Assembly (NCBI GenBank): GCA_021648365.1
Contig: JAKISY010000057.1
Span: 1-31,313 of the forward strand
Origin: Verrucomicrobiales bacterium
Lineage (GTDB): Bacteria > Verrucomicrobiota > Verrucomicrobiia > Verrucomicrobiales > DEV007
Length of the DNA: 31,313 nt
Direction: 5' to 3'
In this document: positions 24,001 to 31,195 of the stretch, piece by piece
Layout: every line of letters starts with the position of its first letter
Position numbering within the stretch: position 1 is the stretch's first letter
The notes under the pieces: model-generated
The model's input: the letters and a program-made list of their open reading frames with translations, nothing else
The model's database searches: none
What the model was told of the DNA's origin: nothing
Made by a program: the position numbers and the translations under genes

Positions 24001-26782
24001 CGTCGCTGAAGATTTTGTCCTCAATGTTCGGAATGCTGATGATGTAAGCCAGCCCGAGTCCAGAAATTTGCCTTTTAGTCAGACGCAGTCCCTTGCCTTG
24101 GAATTTTGTAAGCGTGGCGGGTGCTCGCAATAGTAGGAAGCTGTCACCGGGGCGTCCGGACAGGGTGAGGGTTCCGCTGGCTGTGAGACGCTGGTCTTTG
24201 TGTTGAATATTCCACTGTTGATTGATCGAATCAGCTGCTTTGAATTCCTGTGAGTTAGCTGTTTGAGCAGAGCTGCTGGCGGAGGAAAGCAGCAGGGTGG
24301 TGAGCGCGATCAATGCTGTGGCAGCGGTTCCGGCTTTGGATTTAGCTTGTCCCTGCGGACGGCGGTCATGGCGCCACTTGTTGATTTGCGGCAGCAGCAG
24401 TAAAAAAAACAGGGCGATGGTGAGCAGGGCAAAAAACCAGGGTGCGCTGTCACCTTGCAGAAGGATACCGAGCGCAATCAAGAGCATGCCGCCGCTGCGA
24501 GTAGCAGAATTTTTTGTGATCAGTGAACTGACGATGCCCACGCCGCCAAGCAGCAGGATACCCCAGCCAAACCAAGAGATATTGACCAGCCATAGCGGCA
24601 TATTTTTTACTTGGATCTGAACCACTTCTTCTGCCGAGAGAATCGGCAGGCTGAGTTGGAGGGGTGCAGGTAATCCCGTCTGGCGATGCGCTACCAGAGC
24701 GGCGGAGAATGCGGAAAAAATGGCGATAGCTATGGCTAAAAAGCCAATCGCACGCAGCGCACCTGACTTGCCGCTGGCGACGATTCCGATGGTGGTGAAA
24801 AAAACAATCACTAGCAGCTTGCCGAGTCCTCTTTGCGCCAGCCAGTGAAAACCGCTGGGACGTTGCACCGGCAGAGGGGGTTGCACGGTTCCTTTGCCGG
24901 GCACCAATACGCGTTTTTCATCGCCGCTGATCAACCATTCCGTTTTGAGTACGGGAGCGAAGACGACGGGTAAAGTGAGCAGTGGATGGGAGGCGTCAAC
25001 CGCAGCTTTGCCGAGACGCAGGCGCACTTCGACCGGGATGTTGGGATCGGTGCCGCCGGGCAGAGGGATCAGGGTGCTGCCGTCATCGGCCTTGCGTGCG
25101 GTGACGGCTTTGCCTGCGACAGAGACTTCCCACAAACGCACGGGAGCATCGGGCAGCTTGATTTTGAGCGTGCGTTGTCCTCGAGATTTCACATAATAGA
25201 GTAGTTGGGTGACTTGCTCGCCGTCTTTTGAGACTCGGCTGCTGACTTCTGAAAATTCGACTACTTGTCCCACGGTGGTGCCGGGTGCAAACCAGGTGAC
25301 GCGAAGGTTGAGATCGAATGGGCGCTCGGTGTACTGCCAGGTTCCCAGTGGAGGTGCGGCACTGAGCAGGCGGAATTCAGCAGGTAGCTCCAGCGGATCG
25401 AGTTTCAGCAGGTCGTCGGAAATGGACACGGTTTCAGTTTTCACCTGAGTCGGGCTGACGATTTGGATGTATCCGCGTTCCCCTTGCACTTCGAGTGGGG
25501 CGACTTGTCCGACCTTGAAAGCTCCGCCCTCGTTTTGATCAGGTTTTTCTTCGAAGGTCACTAATAGGGTGTAGGGTCCCATGACGGCTTGATGCAGGGA
25601 AACGATCAGGGTGTCTTCCTCTCTGCGCCAGGTGCGCACGTCCTGTCCGTCCACCATGACGTTGCCTAGATGTTGAGGTAGGTTGATTTTCCATTCGGAA
25701 ACCGGTGCGCCGGTGACGAAGTAGTTAAGCAAGGCGCTGGCGTAGATGGTTCGATCGCTGAGTGAGTAGAGATGGAAAACGTCGGCCTGCACACTGCGGT
25801 CGAGCACTTCGATTTTCATCGTCGCCGACCAGCCGGGTTCGCGAATGCGGAAGGATTGCTGGAGATTGGGGGTGGGTTTGGGAAAATAGGACAGCGGTTT
25901 TTCGACCAGTAAATCGGTTTCACCGACCGCAATGCGGAAGCCGGGGGCACCGACGATGCCGATGTTGCCACGCACGGTTTTGGCGCCGGGGTATTCGATG
26001 CGAGGCAGTAACCAGTCACCAGCGGCTGCGGCGGCATTTTTTTCCAACTGCAAATTGACTAATTGTCTGCCCGCCACGTCCTTGGCAAAAATGACTTTCA
26101 GATTACGCCTGCCATCTTCGATCTCGGAAGCGGTGATGTAGTCGGCGACTCCGGCGCCAGTGACGGCGACGACTGAATAATCGGCAGGGATGCCAAAATC
26201 CCATTCGCGGATCGGCGCTTCGCGGATGTCGAGTTCGACGTCGGCATTGATCACCCGGTCAGTTGGCGCGAGTTGGTAGAGCACCAGTTCGGAAATGTTG
26301 ACTTCGGGTTGGATGCGATCGGCGATCACTTCGAATTGGTGATCAGCTGCGGGGAAACGGTAAACGAAAATCTGCCGAGCTTTGATTTTTTTGCCGGGAA
26401 ATTGTTCGGGAGAGAGTTGGGTTAGACCGCTGAGTCCGGTAGGTTCTAGCCGCACCGATCCCAGATTGGTGAGGCGCAAATAACCCGAATGGCGGATCGC
26501 TCCCAGCGGATTGAGACGCAGCCCTTCGATGCGAACAGGGAAAGCGCCGAGTGGAGTCTGGCTGCGGACTTGGATCTGGCTGGTAGCGGTGATGGCCTGA
26601 CTGAGAGTGGCGGTGAGCAGGCGTTCATCGCCTTCACCGCTGACTTTCCAGGCGACGATGTTATTGCCTTGCACGTCAAGGATTTCTCCTGGGCCGTGTA
26701 GTTGGATTTTAAGGGCTTTGAGTTCGCCTTGCAGCACTTTGTAAATGAGTTGGTGATCCTGACGCAGCAGTCCGGCCCCCAC
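21035..26782 (-). CDS. Giant multi-domain envelope protein, main part of a frameshifted gene
   Basis: This frame encodes 1,915 residues from GTG 26782, but the true coding region starts upstream and joins 26848-27984 through a single-base frameshift. Order (residues of this part): beta-rich modules (1-640), a cluster of four or five transmembrane helices (about 650-815, including FLAIAIAIFSAFSAALVAH and WFFALLTIALFFLLLLP), a signal-peptide-like segment (ATALIALTTLLLSSASSSAQ, about 830), an acidic duplication DDPFADDPFSD encoded by a 15-base direct repeat near 23979-24005, more beta-sandwich modules, a Gln-rich coiled-coil stretch (about 1,700-1,860, EAQQAAQLLEQANQLLQ), and a C-terminal helix (LWQGALVLLLLASIAGALTF) with RKR. 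By eye it is G+C-richer than the rest of the window. The function is not known. Confidence 0.75.
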   Translation of the reverse strand: MGAGLLRQDHQLIYKVLQGELKALKIQLHGPGEILDVQGNNIVAWKVSGEGDERLLTATLSQAITATSQIQVRSQTPLGAFPVRIEGLRLNPLGAIRHSGYLRLTNLGSVRLEPTGLSGLTQLSPEQFPGKKIKARQIFVYRFPAADHQFEVIADRIQPEVNISELVLYQLAPTDRVINADVELDIREAPIREWDFGIPADYSVVAVTGAGVADYITASEIEDGRRNLKVIFAKDVAGRQLVNLQLEKNAAAAAGDWLLPRIEYPGAKTVRGNIGIVGAPGFRIAVGETDLLVEKPLSYFPKPTPNLQQSFRIREPGWSATMKIEVLDRSVQADVFHLYSLSDRTIYASALLNYFVTGAPVSEWKINLPQHLGNVMVDGQDVRTWRREEDTLIVSLHQAVMGPYTLLVTFEEKPDQNEGGAFKVGQVAPLEVQGERGYIQIVSPTQVKTETVSISDDLLKLDPLELPAEFRLLSAAPPLGTWQYTERPFDLNLRVTWFAPGTTVGQVVEFSEVSSRVSKDGEQVTQLLYYVKSRGQRTLKIKLPDAPVRLWEVSVAGKAVTARKADDGSTLIPLPGGTDPNIPVEVRLRLGKAAVDASHPLLTLPVVFAPVLKTEWLISGDEKRVLVPGKGTVQPPLPVQRPSGFHWLAQRGLGKLLVIVFFTTIGIVASGKSGALRAIGFLAIAIAIFSAFSAALVAHRQTGLPAPLQLSLPILSAEEVVQIQVKNMPLWLVNISWFGWGILLLGGVGIVSSLITKNSATRSGGMLLIALGILLQGDSAPWFFALLTIALFFLLLLPQINKWRHDRRPQGQAKSKAGTAATALIALTTLLLSSASSSAQTANSQEFKAADSINQQWNIQHKDQRLTASGTLTLSGRPGDSFLLLRAPATLTKFQGKGLRLTKRQISGLGLAYIISIPNIEDKIFSDDPFADDPFSDLGDAKQTSANTVIKYQASFEFQVEAVQKNKEIPVLTGNAAVQEINLTYDEAGWDVISPSAIRIEPLKAAAGSTQVKVLLGPGQAKLTLTPKARDVSMEDTQFFVEASNLYLPGPGVVDGRHRIHVRTAQGQVSDLQVLVPSGLTVSEVSGPIGSWQFDADSGQLELEIEPAQSAAFDIMIHTQRGLEPLPADLTLSPLKVLSANGELGLIAIAFGPDAQPEKSSSDTLSAVNLGDFDASLLPNKQAVLHRVYRYGAQGGELALRVAAVDSEVRVTSKQVLSLGDERVVLGVNFAVEITRAGLFQLSFPLPDGLEVESLTGAALHHWAELSEGDQRRIILHLNGKTIGTQNFSLSLTGAAPSDAGDWQIPHFELQEAKRQTGELVVKPTTGIRLRTVSRQNISETDPRSMGGKAQGALAFRLLQRDWNLVLGIEKLDPWITGQLLHEITLREGQTRSALIANFHVKNASIRSLQIELPISSEDEIKTLRASGAIISDLIRSAPDSNIWEIQFKRRVVGKIQFQIEYERRGDRENNKEILSPASFPQARQLAYYFAVRAGGRLEVTAQAFPQNWQNADWNTVPQALRAAGNHNAPALSLRTVAPSTSLALLVTRHSLADALKLRVAAGSLTTVLSPTGDQLTAVDVTMDVIQRSSLNVKLPAGGELFSIFVNGESVHFVRQDDHWQFYILPGADDRTAKVRFVYSVPGERLDKIQLISPLLNVPLENIVWNVIAPKGFKLTDNDGNLELKQQSYRQNYDRSSYLSITKGKRDTEAQQAAQLLEQANQLLQSGQQKKASWALNSVANRYALDAASNEDARVQLENLQTQQAVVGLNTRRQRLYLDNMRNDLDLPANQQLKTAANQNQILQQGQLNFRPQQLSQLLMGNTAEDNAMLQQIAARLVQHQRGTEPAPQAITITLPEEGTIYTFSRSVQVTQNAPLELKLRFGSQASLKLWQGALVLLLLASIAGALTFPTTRKR

Positions 26783-26847
26783 TTTGGTTTCGATCTGGCC
26801 GGAGCTGGTGAAAAAGAGTTTACCCTCGCCGGTTTTGCGCTCGGTTT

Positions 26848-27984
26848 TCAGCGCAGGTGGGCGCGACCGGTGGCGGGCAGGAACCCTAACCAGGTTTTGT
26901 TTTCGTACAGCGGCACGACGGAGGTTTTGTCAGCGAAAAATTCGAGATCGGCGTGGAGCCCGCTCAGGGTGATCGGCACCACCGCACTGGCGGCGATGGT
27001 GAAATCCATGCGATGTGAATTGGCATTGGGACTGATCACTTTGGCGACGAAGTCGAGCTTGACTGGGAAAGTGCCGGCTTTGGGAAAAATCAGTTTGTAA
27101 AGAGTATGATCATTTTGGGTAGCAAGCTGAATGTGGTAGTTAGGGTTGTCTGCCACCTGGCTGAGCGCGGCGTCTCCGCTGAGGATGGTGATTTCTGCAT
27201 TGGCTTGACTGATTTGGGCGGTGCTGTTGAGTTGGAACTGCACGGATTTGCCGTTGGGGTGTAGCTTGCCGGTCAGTTGGGTGTCGAGTAGTTCGACTGG
27301 TGCAGGGGTGGCGTCACCTCGGTTGAGCGATAGACTGATGGAGCCGCCGGTGGTGGTGTGGAAGCTGCTTGAGGGGGCATCGGAAAATAGTTTGTTGGCA
27401 TTGAGCGGGCGGAAGCCTTTCAGCGTAGTGACCGTGCCGGTGATGCCGGAAGTGTATTTGATGGTGACGTTTGAATTGAAGGCAATGGCTTTGCCGGGGG
27501 TGAGATGGGTGAGCTCGACGGTAGCGGGCAGTTTTAGTTTGGCTGAGCGGGTTTTCACTAGAGCTTTGATGGCTTTGCTGCCTTTTTTGATACGCAGATC
27601 GAGGAAACGTCGCTTGCCTTCCTGTCGGATGGACCAGGATAAGAGGTTGTCACCGGTGACTTCGTCGACTTCGCCACTGCCGTTGAGCCCAAGGCTGAGG
27701 ATTTGTGCTTCGCCTTGGATGACCTTGATGTTAAGCGGGATATTTTGTTCGATGTATTCGGCTCCGACTTGTGCGGTGGCGTTGGCGGTGGCGGTATAGA
27801 ATACTTTGGGTTTGGGCAATACTCCGTGGGCTTCGATCATGATGCTTCCGGTGCCGTCGTTTGAGATGGAGGTATTGACCTTGGTAGATTCAGCTTTTTT
27901 CTCGGCGAAAGCGGGGAAGGCGATCAGGCAGAATAGGAGGATGAGTTGGACAAGAGCGCGGGTGCTTGGATTTTTGGGTTTCAT
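26848..27984 (-). CDS. N-terminal part of the giant envelope protein (frameshifted)
   Basis: 378 residues from ATG 27984: signal peptide (ALVQLILLFCLIAFPAFA) and a repeat module whose consensus (VIQGEAQILSLGLNGSGEV, NLLSWSIRQEGKRRFLDL) recurs just after the frameshift (VLQGELKALKIQLHGPGEI, NIVAWKVSGEGDERLL). The last bases read CGC TGA AAA CCG. Inserting one G after CGCTG restores Arg-Trp-Lys-Thr-Glu-Arg-Lys-Thr-Gly-Glu-Gly-Lys-Leu-Phe-Phe and joins the frame of 21035-26782. The result would be one protein of about 2,290 residues. The start is the only ATG next to a signal peptide. The next gene upstream ends 189 bases away. Confidence 0.7.
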   Translation of the reverse strand: MKPKNPSTRALVQLILLFCLIAFPAFAEKKAESTKVNTSISNDGTGSIMIEAHGVLPKPKVFYTATANATAQVGAEYIEQNIPLNIKVIQGEAQILSLGLNGSGEVDEVTGDNLLSWSIRQEGKRRFLDLRIKKGSKAIKALVKTRSAKLKLPATVELTHLTPGKAIAFNSNVTIKYTSGITGTVTTLKGFRPLNANKLFSDAPSSSFHTTTGGSISLSLNRGDATPAPVELLDTQLTGKLHPNGKSVQFQLNSTAQISQANAEITILSGDAALSQVADNPNYHIQLATQNDHTLYKLIFPKAGTFPVKLDFVAKVISPNANSHRMDFTIAASAVVPITLSGLHADLEFFADKTSVVPLYENKTWLGFLPATGRAHLR

Positions 27985-28172
27985 GAGATGGTTTCGGAAG
28001 AGTTTTGGATGTTGAAACAGCTTGGTGTTTTTTTAGGAAAGTTGTCAGGGAGATGAAAGTTGTTTGTAAAAATAGTGCGTTCGTGTCTTCGTGTGAGACT
28101 TTCTTGATGTTTTTTTGCTAGGATTCAACAGGTTTGAATAGTTAGGTGTGAGGGCGAAGCTGGTTTTGGGAT

Positions 28173-29813
28173 TCACGGGTTGGAAGCCCGTGCTACGTTG
28201 ATCATTTGTTGGAGTTGTTGCACTCTTTTGTTATTGCGTTGACGTGGTGGTAGGCCGCCGATCAGTTGGGACAGGGCGGTGAAATCGACGTTGTTGGCTA
28301 GTGGATCGCCTTTGAGTTTGGCAGCGAACAGGGCGGCGGTGCTGGCGATGCGTAGGGATGGAGCCGCCTGGTCGAGGCGTGGGGCATCGGCTTGGTAGGG
28401 GATCGGCCAGCGGTTTTCGATCATTTGGCCGGTGGACAGGTCACGGAACCTTACCGATACCGAACCGACATCGCCTTCGCCGTCGGGTTTGGCTTCGAAT
28501 TGATAGATGGCGACCCCTGCTTCGGCGGCTGCCATTTCGGCGGCATCGACTTGGTCGTTGCGGAAGTCTTCTTTTTTGAGCCGGTGTTTTTCATAACCGA
28601 GCAATTTGTAACGACCGACCCGTTTGGGGTTGAACTCGATCTGCACTTTGACGTTTTTGGCGGCGGGGCGCAGCGCACCAGCGATCTGGCGGGCAAAACC
28701 TTGGTCGGCGTTTTCAGGTCGGTCGAGCAGGTAATAGCGGCCATCGCCTTTGCGGGTGAGGGCTTCGAGGATTTCATCGTTGAGCCCATCGGCTCCGATG
28801 CCAGCGGCATCGAAGGCGATGCCGCTGTCGCGGATTTTTTCGATCATTCGAGCCAGGTGTTCAGGATCGGCGTCACCGAGGTTGGCGGCTCCGTCGGTGA
28901 GCATGATGATGCGGTTTTGGGCGCGGTCGAGTTGCTGCTCCTGGGCTTTTTCAAAAGCCAGTTGCAGCGCGGCTTCGAGATTGGTGCCGCCTTCGCTGGG
29001 GATGTTGTTTACTATTTTGATCAGTTGAGCCGCTTTGTCACCGCTGACTTGATCTGCCAGTAGGCGGGGTTGACGAGCGAAGGAGATCAGGGTGACTTGA
29101 TCCATTGGCTGCAGTTGTTGGGTGAGTAGAGCGAAAGCACGGCGCACGGTTTGTTGGCGGTCACTGCGCTCCATGGAGCCAGAATTGTCTAACAGGAAGG
29201 TCAGGCGCAGTGGGGTTTGAGAAGAGCGACCGGCAGCAGCGGTGCGCATCGAGACGCGTAGCAGGTTGCGCTGTTGTAAGAAGGGGTGAATGGCTTGCTC
29301 CATCTGGCAGGCGACTTTTTCATCAGCGTTGGGCATCGCATCGTCGTAGTCGAAAGCGTTGACAAATTCTTCGATGCGCACTTTGGAAGCCTCCGGCCAT
29401 TCACCTTTAGCGAGCGCGGCTTGGGCGAGTTTGAAAGAGACGTCGCTGACGTGTAGCGAGAAGGTGGAGAAAGCTTCGTCGCTGGCAGATTTTTCGTTAA
29501 GGTTGGGTGGGGCGGGGGATTTTTTGATTTGTATCGATGCGGATGCAGAGGGCTTTACGCTAATTTTGGAAATTTTCTTCTTAGTTTTTATAGACTCAAA
29601 GGCGATTGGACCTCCAGCGGTGACTTTGATTTTTTCTATTTTTGTGGTGCCAGAGCGACTACCTCCGCCGACTACTTTGGGAGTCAGGCGATATAGTTTG
29701 TCCATCGTCTGCTTGCTTTCTTCTTCTGGAATATTTGGGGAATCGTGATCCTTTGTGACAATGAGTTTCCGATCCTGCTCAACCACTGCACGTCCACCGC
29801 TGCGAGCGGTCAC
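28173..29813 (-). CDS. YfbK-type VWA protein, C-terminal part
   Basis: From GTG 29813 this frame gives 546 residues. It contains the YfbK signature N-terminal to the VWA domain (FSTFSLHVSDVSFKLAQAAL, VRIEEFVNAFDYD), then a von Willebrand A domain with an intact MIDAS: LLDNSGSM, a Thr in SEGGTNLEAAL and an Asp in IMLTDGAANLG. A C-terminal DUF3520-like region follows (VQIEFNPKRVGRYKLLGYE, FTALSQLIGG). Such proteins sit in the envelope and are thought to work with MoxR-like chaperones, though none is visible here. The frame stays open upstream of 29813 and can be joined to the 29900-31195 frame by a -1 shift at A7 (29938-29944), so the GTG is probably not the true start. The last six residues and stop lie in a REP-like palindrome. 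Confidence 0.8.
   Translation of the reverse strand: MTARSGGRAVVEQDRKLIVTKDHDSPNIPEEESKQTMDKLYRLTPKVVGGGSRSGTTKIEKIKVTAGGPIAFESIKTKKKISKISVKPSASASIQIKKSPAPPNLNEKSASDEAFSTFSLHVSDVSFKLAQAALAKGEWPEASKVRIEEFVNAFDYDDAMPNADEKVACQMEQAIHPFLQQRNLLRVSMRTAAAGRSSQTPLRLTFLLDNSGSMERSDRQQTVRRAFALLTQQLQPMDQVTLISFARQPRLLADQVSGDKAAQLIKIVNNIPSEGGTNLEAALQLAFEKAQEQQLDRAQNRIIMLTDGAANLGDADPEHLARMIEKIRDSGIAFDAAGIGADGLNDEILEALTRKGDGRYYLLDRPENADQGFARQIAGALRPAAKNVKVQIEFNPKRVGRYKLLGYEKHRLKKEDFRNDQVDAAEMAAAEAGVAIYQFEAKPDGEGDVGSVSVRFRDLSTGQMIENRWPIPYQADAPRLDQAAPSLRIASTAALFAAKLKGDPLANNVDFTALSQLIGGLPPRQRNNKRVQQLQQMINVARASNP
28174..28192 (-). repeat. REP-like palindrome, copy 3, overlapping the VWA stop codon
   Basis: On the minus strand, GTAG is followed by CACGGGCT-TCC-AACCCGTG, an 8-base stem with one G-T mismatch and a TCC loop. 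It overlaps the 3' end of the VWA gene: its bases encode Ala-Arg-Ala-Ser-Asn-Pro and the TGA stop (28173-28175). GTAG plus palindrome is the classic REP layout. Confidence 0.65.
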
Positions 29814-29899
29814 TTTGGGAGCAGAGTTGAGAGTTGGTTTTAGGGGTGCAGTGGCAGGGTGATTTGGGTGGCGTTTTTTCAGTATTTCGACTCTGCCCC

Positions 29900-31195
29900 T
29901 TATAGCCGGTGATCCATCAATACGAAGGTCCCCGGCCTTTTTTTGGCTCCGGCGTAGGTATTTTCGTGTGATTTCACCTTTGCTCTGGCATCCCTTTTAC
30001 CTTTCACTGACTTGCTGGTATCGATATCAACACCGCCTCTAATTCTAGTTGGAACGGGTAATACCCATCCTGCAGCGGGTTGTTTATGAGAATCGGAGCG
30101 AGTATGATTTGTAGCTGCGTTGGCGTAGTTAGTTTTTCCAGTTGATGATGTTGCTTCCTTTTCTGCTTTGCCTTGGAGTCCGCCGCCGATGGTGATTTGT
30201 CCGCCTCCGGTCAAGCCGTTTACTTCTACGGAACTATTGTTGGAGGTAATGACAGTATCCATAGTTCCACCGATAATGGTCACGGTTCCGCCTCTGACAC
30301 TGCCTGCACTGGTGATGCTCGGCGCGCTTTGTGGCACGTTTAAACTTTCTCCAAGTACGGTGACGGGGGTGGTTTGCCCATGTCCCAGAGGGGAGTTTTT
30401 TCTGTCAGTTTTAGCTCCGGAAAGTTCGTTACTGGAAGCATCATCAGCGAACGGGGCTGACGAATCTGCTGTTGTGGCTAGTTGGAACCCGTCTGCGAAA
30501 TTTGAAGACTTGGGGCTGGGGTCACCATTTGCATCTGGAAAAGATAGCTCATTGGATTTTTCCTTGATCGAATCTTTATAGGCTTCTACGAGTTCTAGTT
30601 GATCTTGTGTGTTGCGAACGATCAGTTCGGAAGTTTCAGGATTATAAATGACGCTCGCGCCAGGGGCAAAGGTGACTCCCGCTTCCATTAGGATATTTTT
30701 GGCGGTTTGTCTTCGTGGCAGTGTGGAAGCTGCTTCCGCCGGTTCTGCAAAAGGGTCGGCTGCTGCGTGTACATTTGCGTTGCTCTCTGCAGCGGCAGAC
30801 ATGAAAGAGGGCGATACTTTATAGGTGGTGGTGACAAGGTCATTATCTGGCGAGGATAAGACGTGTCCGCCATGTCCAAGTTGTTTGTAATTTGATGTAG
30901 CTGGGGCGTCTGCTTTTTGTCCCTGCAAACTTTGCCGAATAGAAGACAGGGCTAACCTCGATTCTTTTCTTGAATCCCGTTCACCGATTTCTGCGGCACT
31001 TGCAATCGGTGAGCTAGATGCAGAATCAGTAGATAGTGATCCGGTAGAGAAAAGACCACGACTGGCGATGTCGGCTTCGCCGTGTATTTGCCCTTTGTAA
31101 GATTGGCTTTCGTTAAATTCCGTTATTCGCCGATCGTTAACGGCTTTGCTTATCTTGGCGGAGCTTTGTACGCTATTAAACGTAGGTGTTGTCAT
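29900..31195 (-). CDS. N-terminal part of the YfbK-type protein (Ser/Ala-rich, STN-like segment)
   Basis: 431 residues from ATG 31195. The middle contains YKVSPSFMSAA, then AKNILMEAGVTFAPGASVIY and SELIVRNTQDQLELVE, a segment I have seen N-terminal to YfbK-type VWA domains in Verrucomicrobia and resembling an STN/secretin-like short domain. Low-complexity stretches (Ser/Ala, then Gly/Thr: RGGTVTIIGGTMDTVITS) flank it. The frame continues upstream of the ATG, without any ATG, GTG or TTG, into a basic plus hydrophobic segment (PRKRKWIINFIKIAAVLF) that looks like a membrane anchor, up to a TAA at 31292-31294. The real N-terminus is therefore probably outside this start. The 3' end runs into the A7 tract that links it to the VWA part. 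Confidence 0.6.
   Translation of the reverse strand: MTTPTFNSVQSSAKISKAVNDRRITEFNESQSYKGQIHGEADIASRGLFSTGSLSTDSASSSPIASAAEIGERDSRKESRLALSSIRQSLQGQKADAPATSNYKQLGHGGHVLSSPDNDLVTTTYKVSPSFMSAAAESNANVHAAADPFAEPAEAASTLPRRQTAKNILMEAGVTFAPGASVIYNPETSELIVRNTQDQLELVEAYKDSIKEKSNELSFPDANGDPSPKSSNFADGFQLATTADSSAPFADDASSNELSGAKTDRKNSPLGHGQTTPVTVLGESLNVPQSAPSITSAGSVRGGTVTIIGGTMDTVITSNNSSVEVNGLTGGGQITIGGGLQGKAEKEATSSTGKTNYANAATNHTRSDSHKQPAAGWVLPVPTRIRGGVDIDTSKSVKGKRDARAKVKSHENTYAGAKKRPGTFVLMDHRL

Noticed and set aside
26780..26860. Programmed ribosomal frameshift at the giant gene junction
   Set aside because: No slippery heptamer is present at the TGA, and one inserted G restores family-like sequence. An indel explains it better.
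28077..28098. Sequence resembling the CACGAAGACACGAA-type intergenic repeat known from many genomes
   Set aside because: Only one partial copy (TTCGTGTCTTCGTG) is present in the window, so a repeat cannot be supported here.
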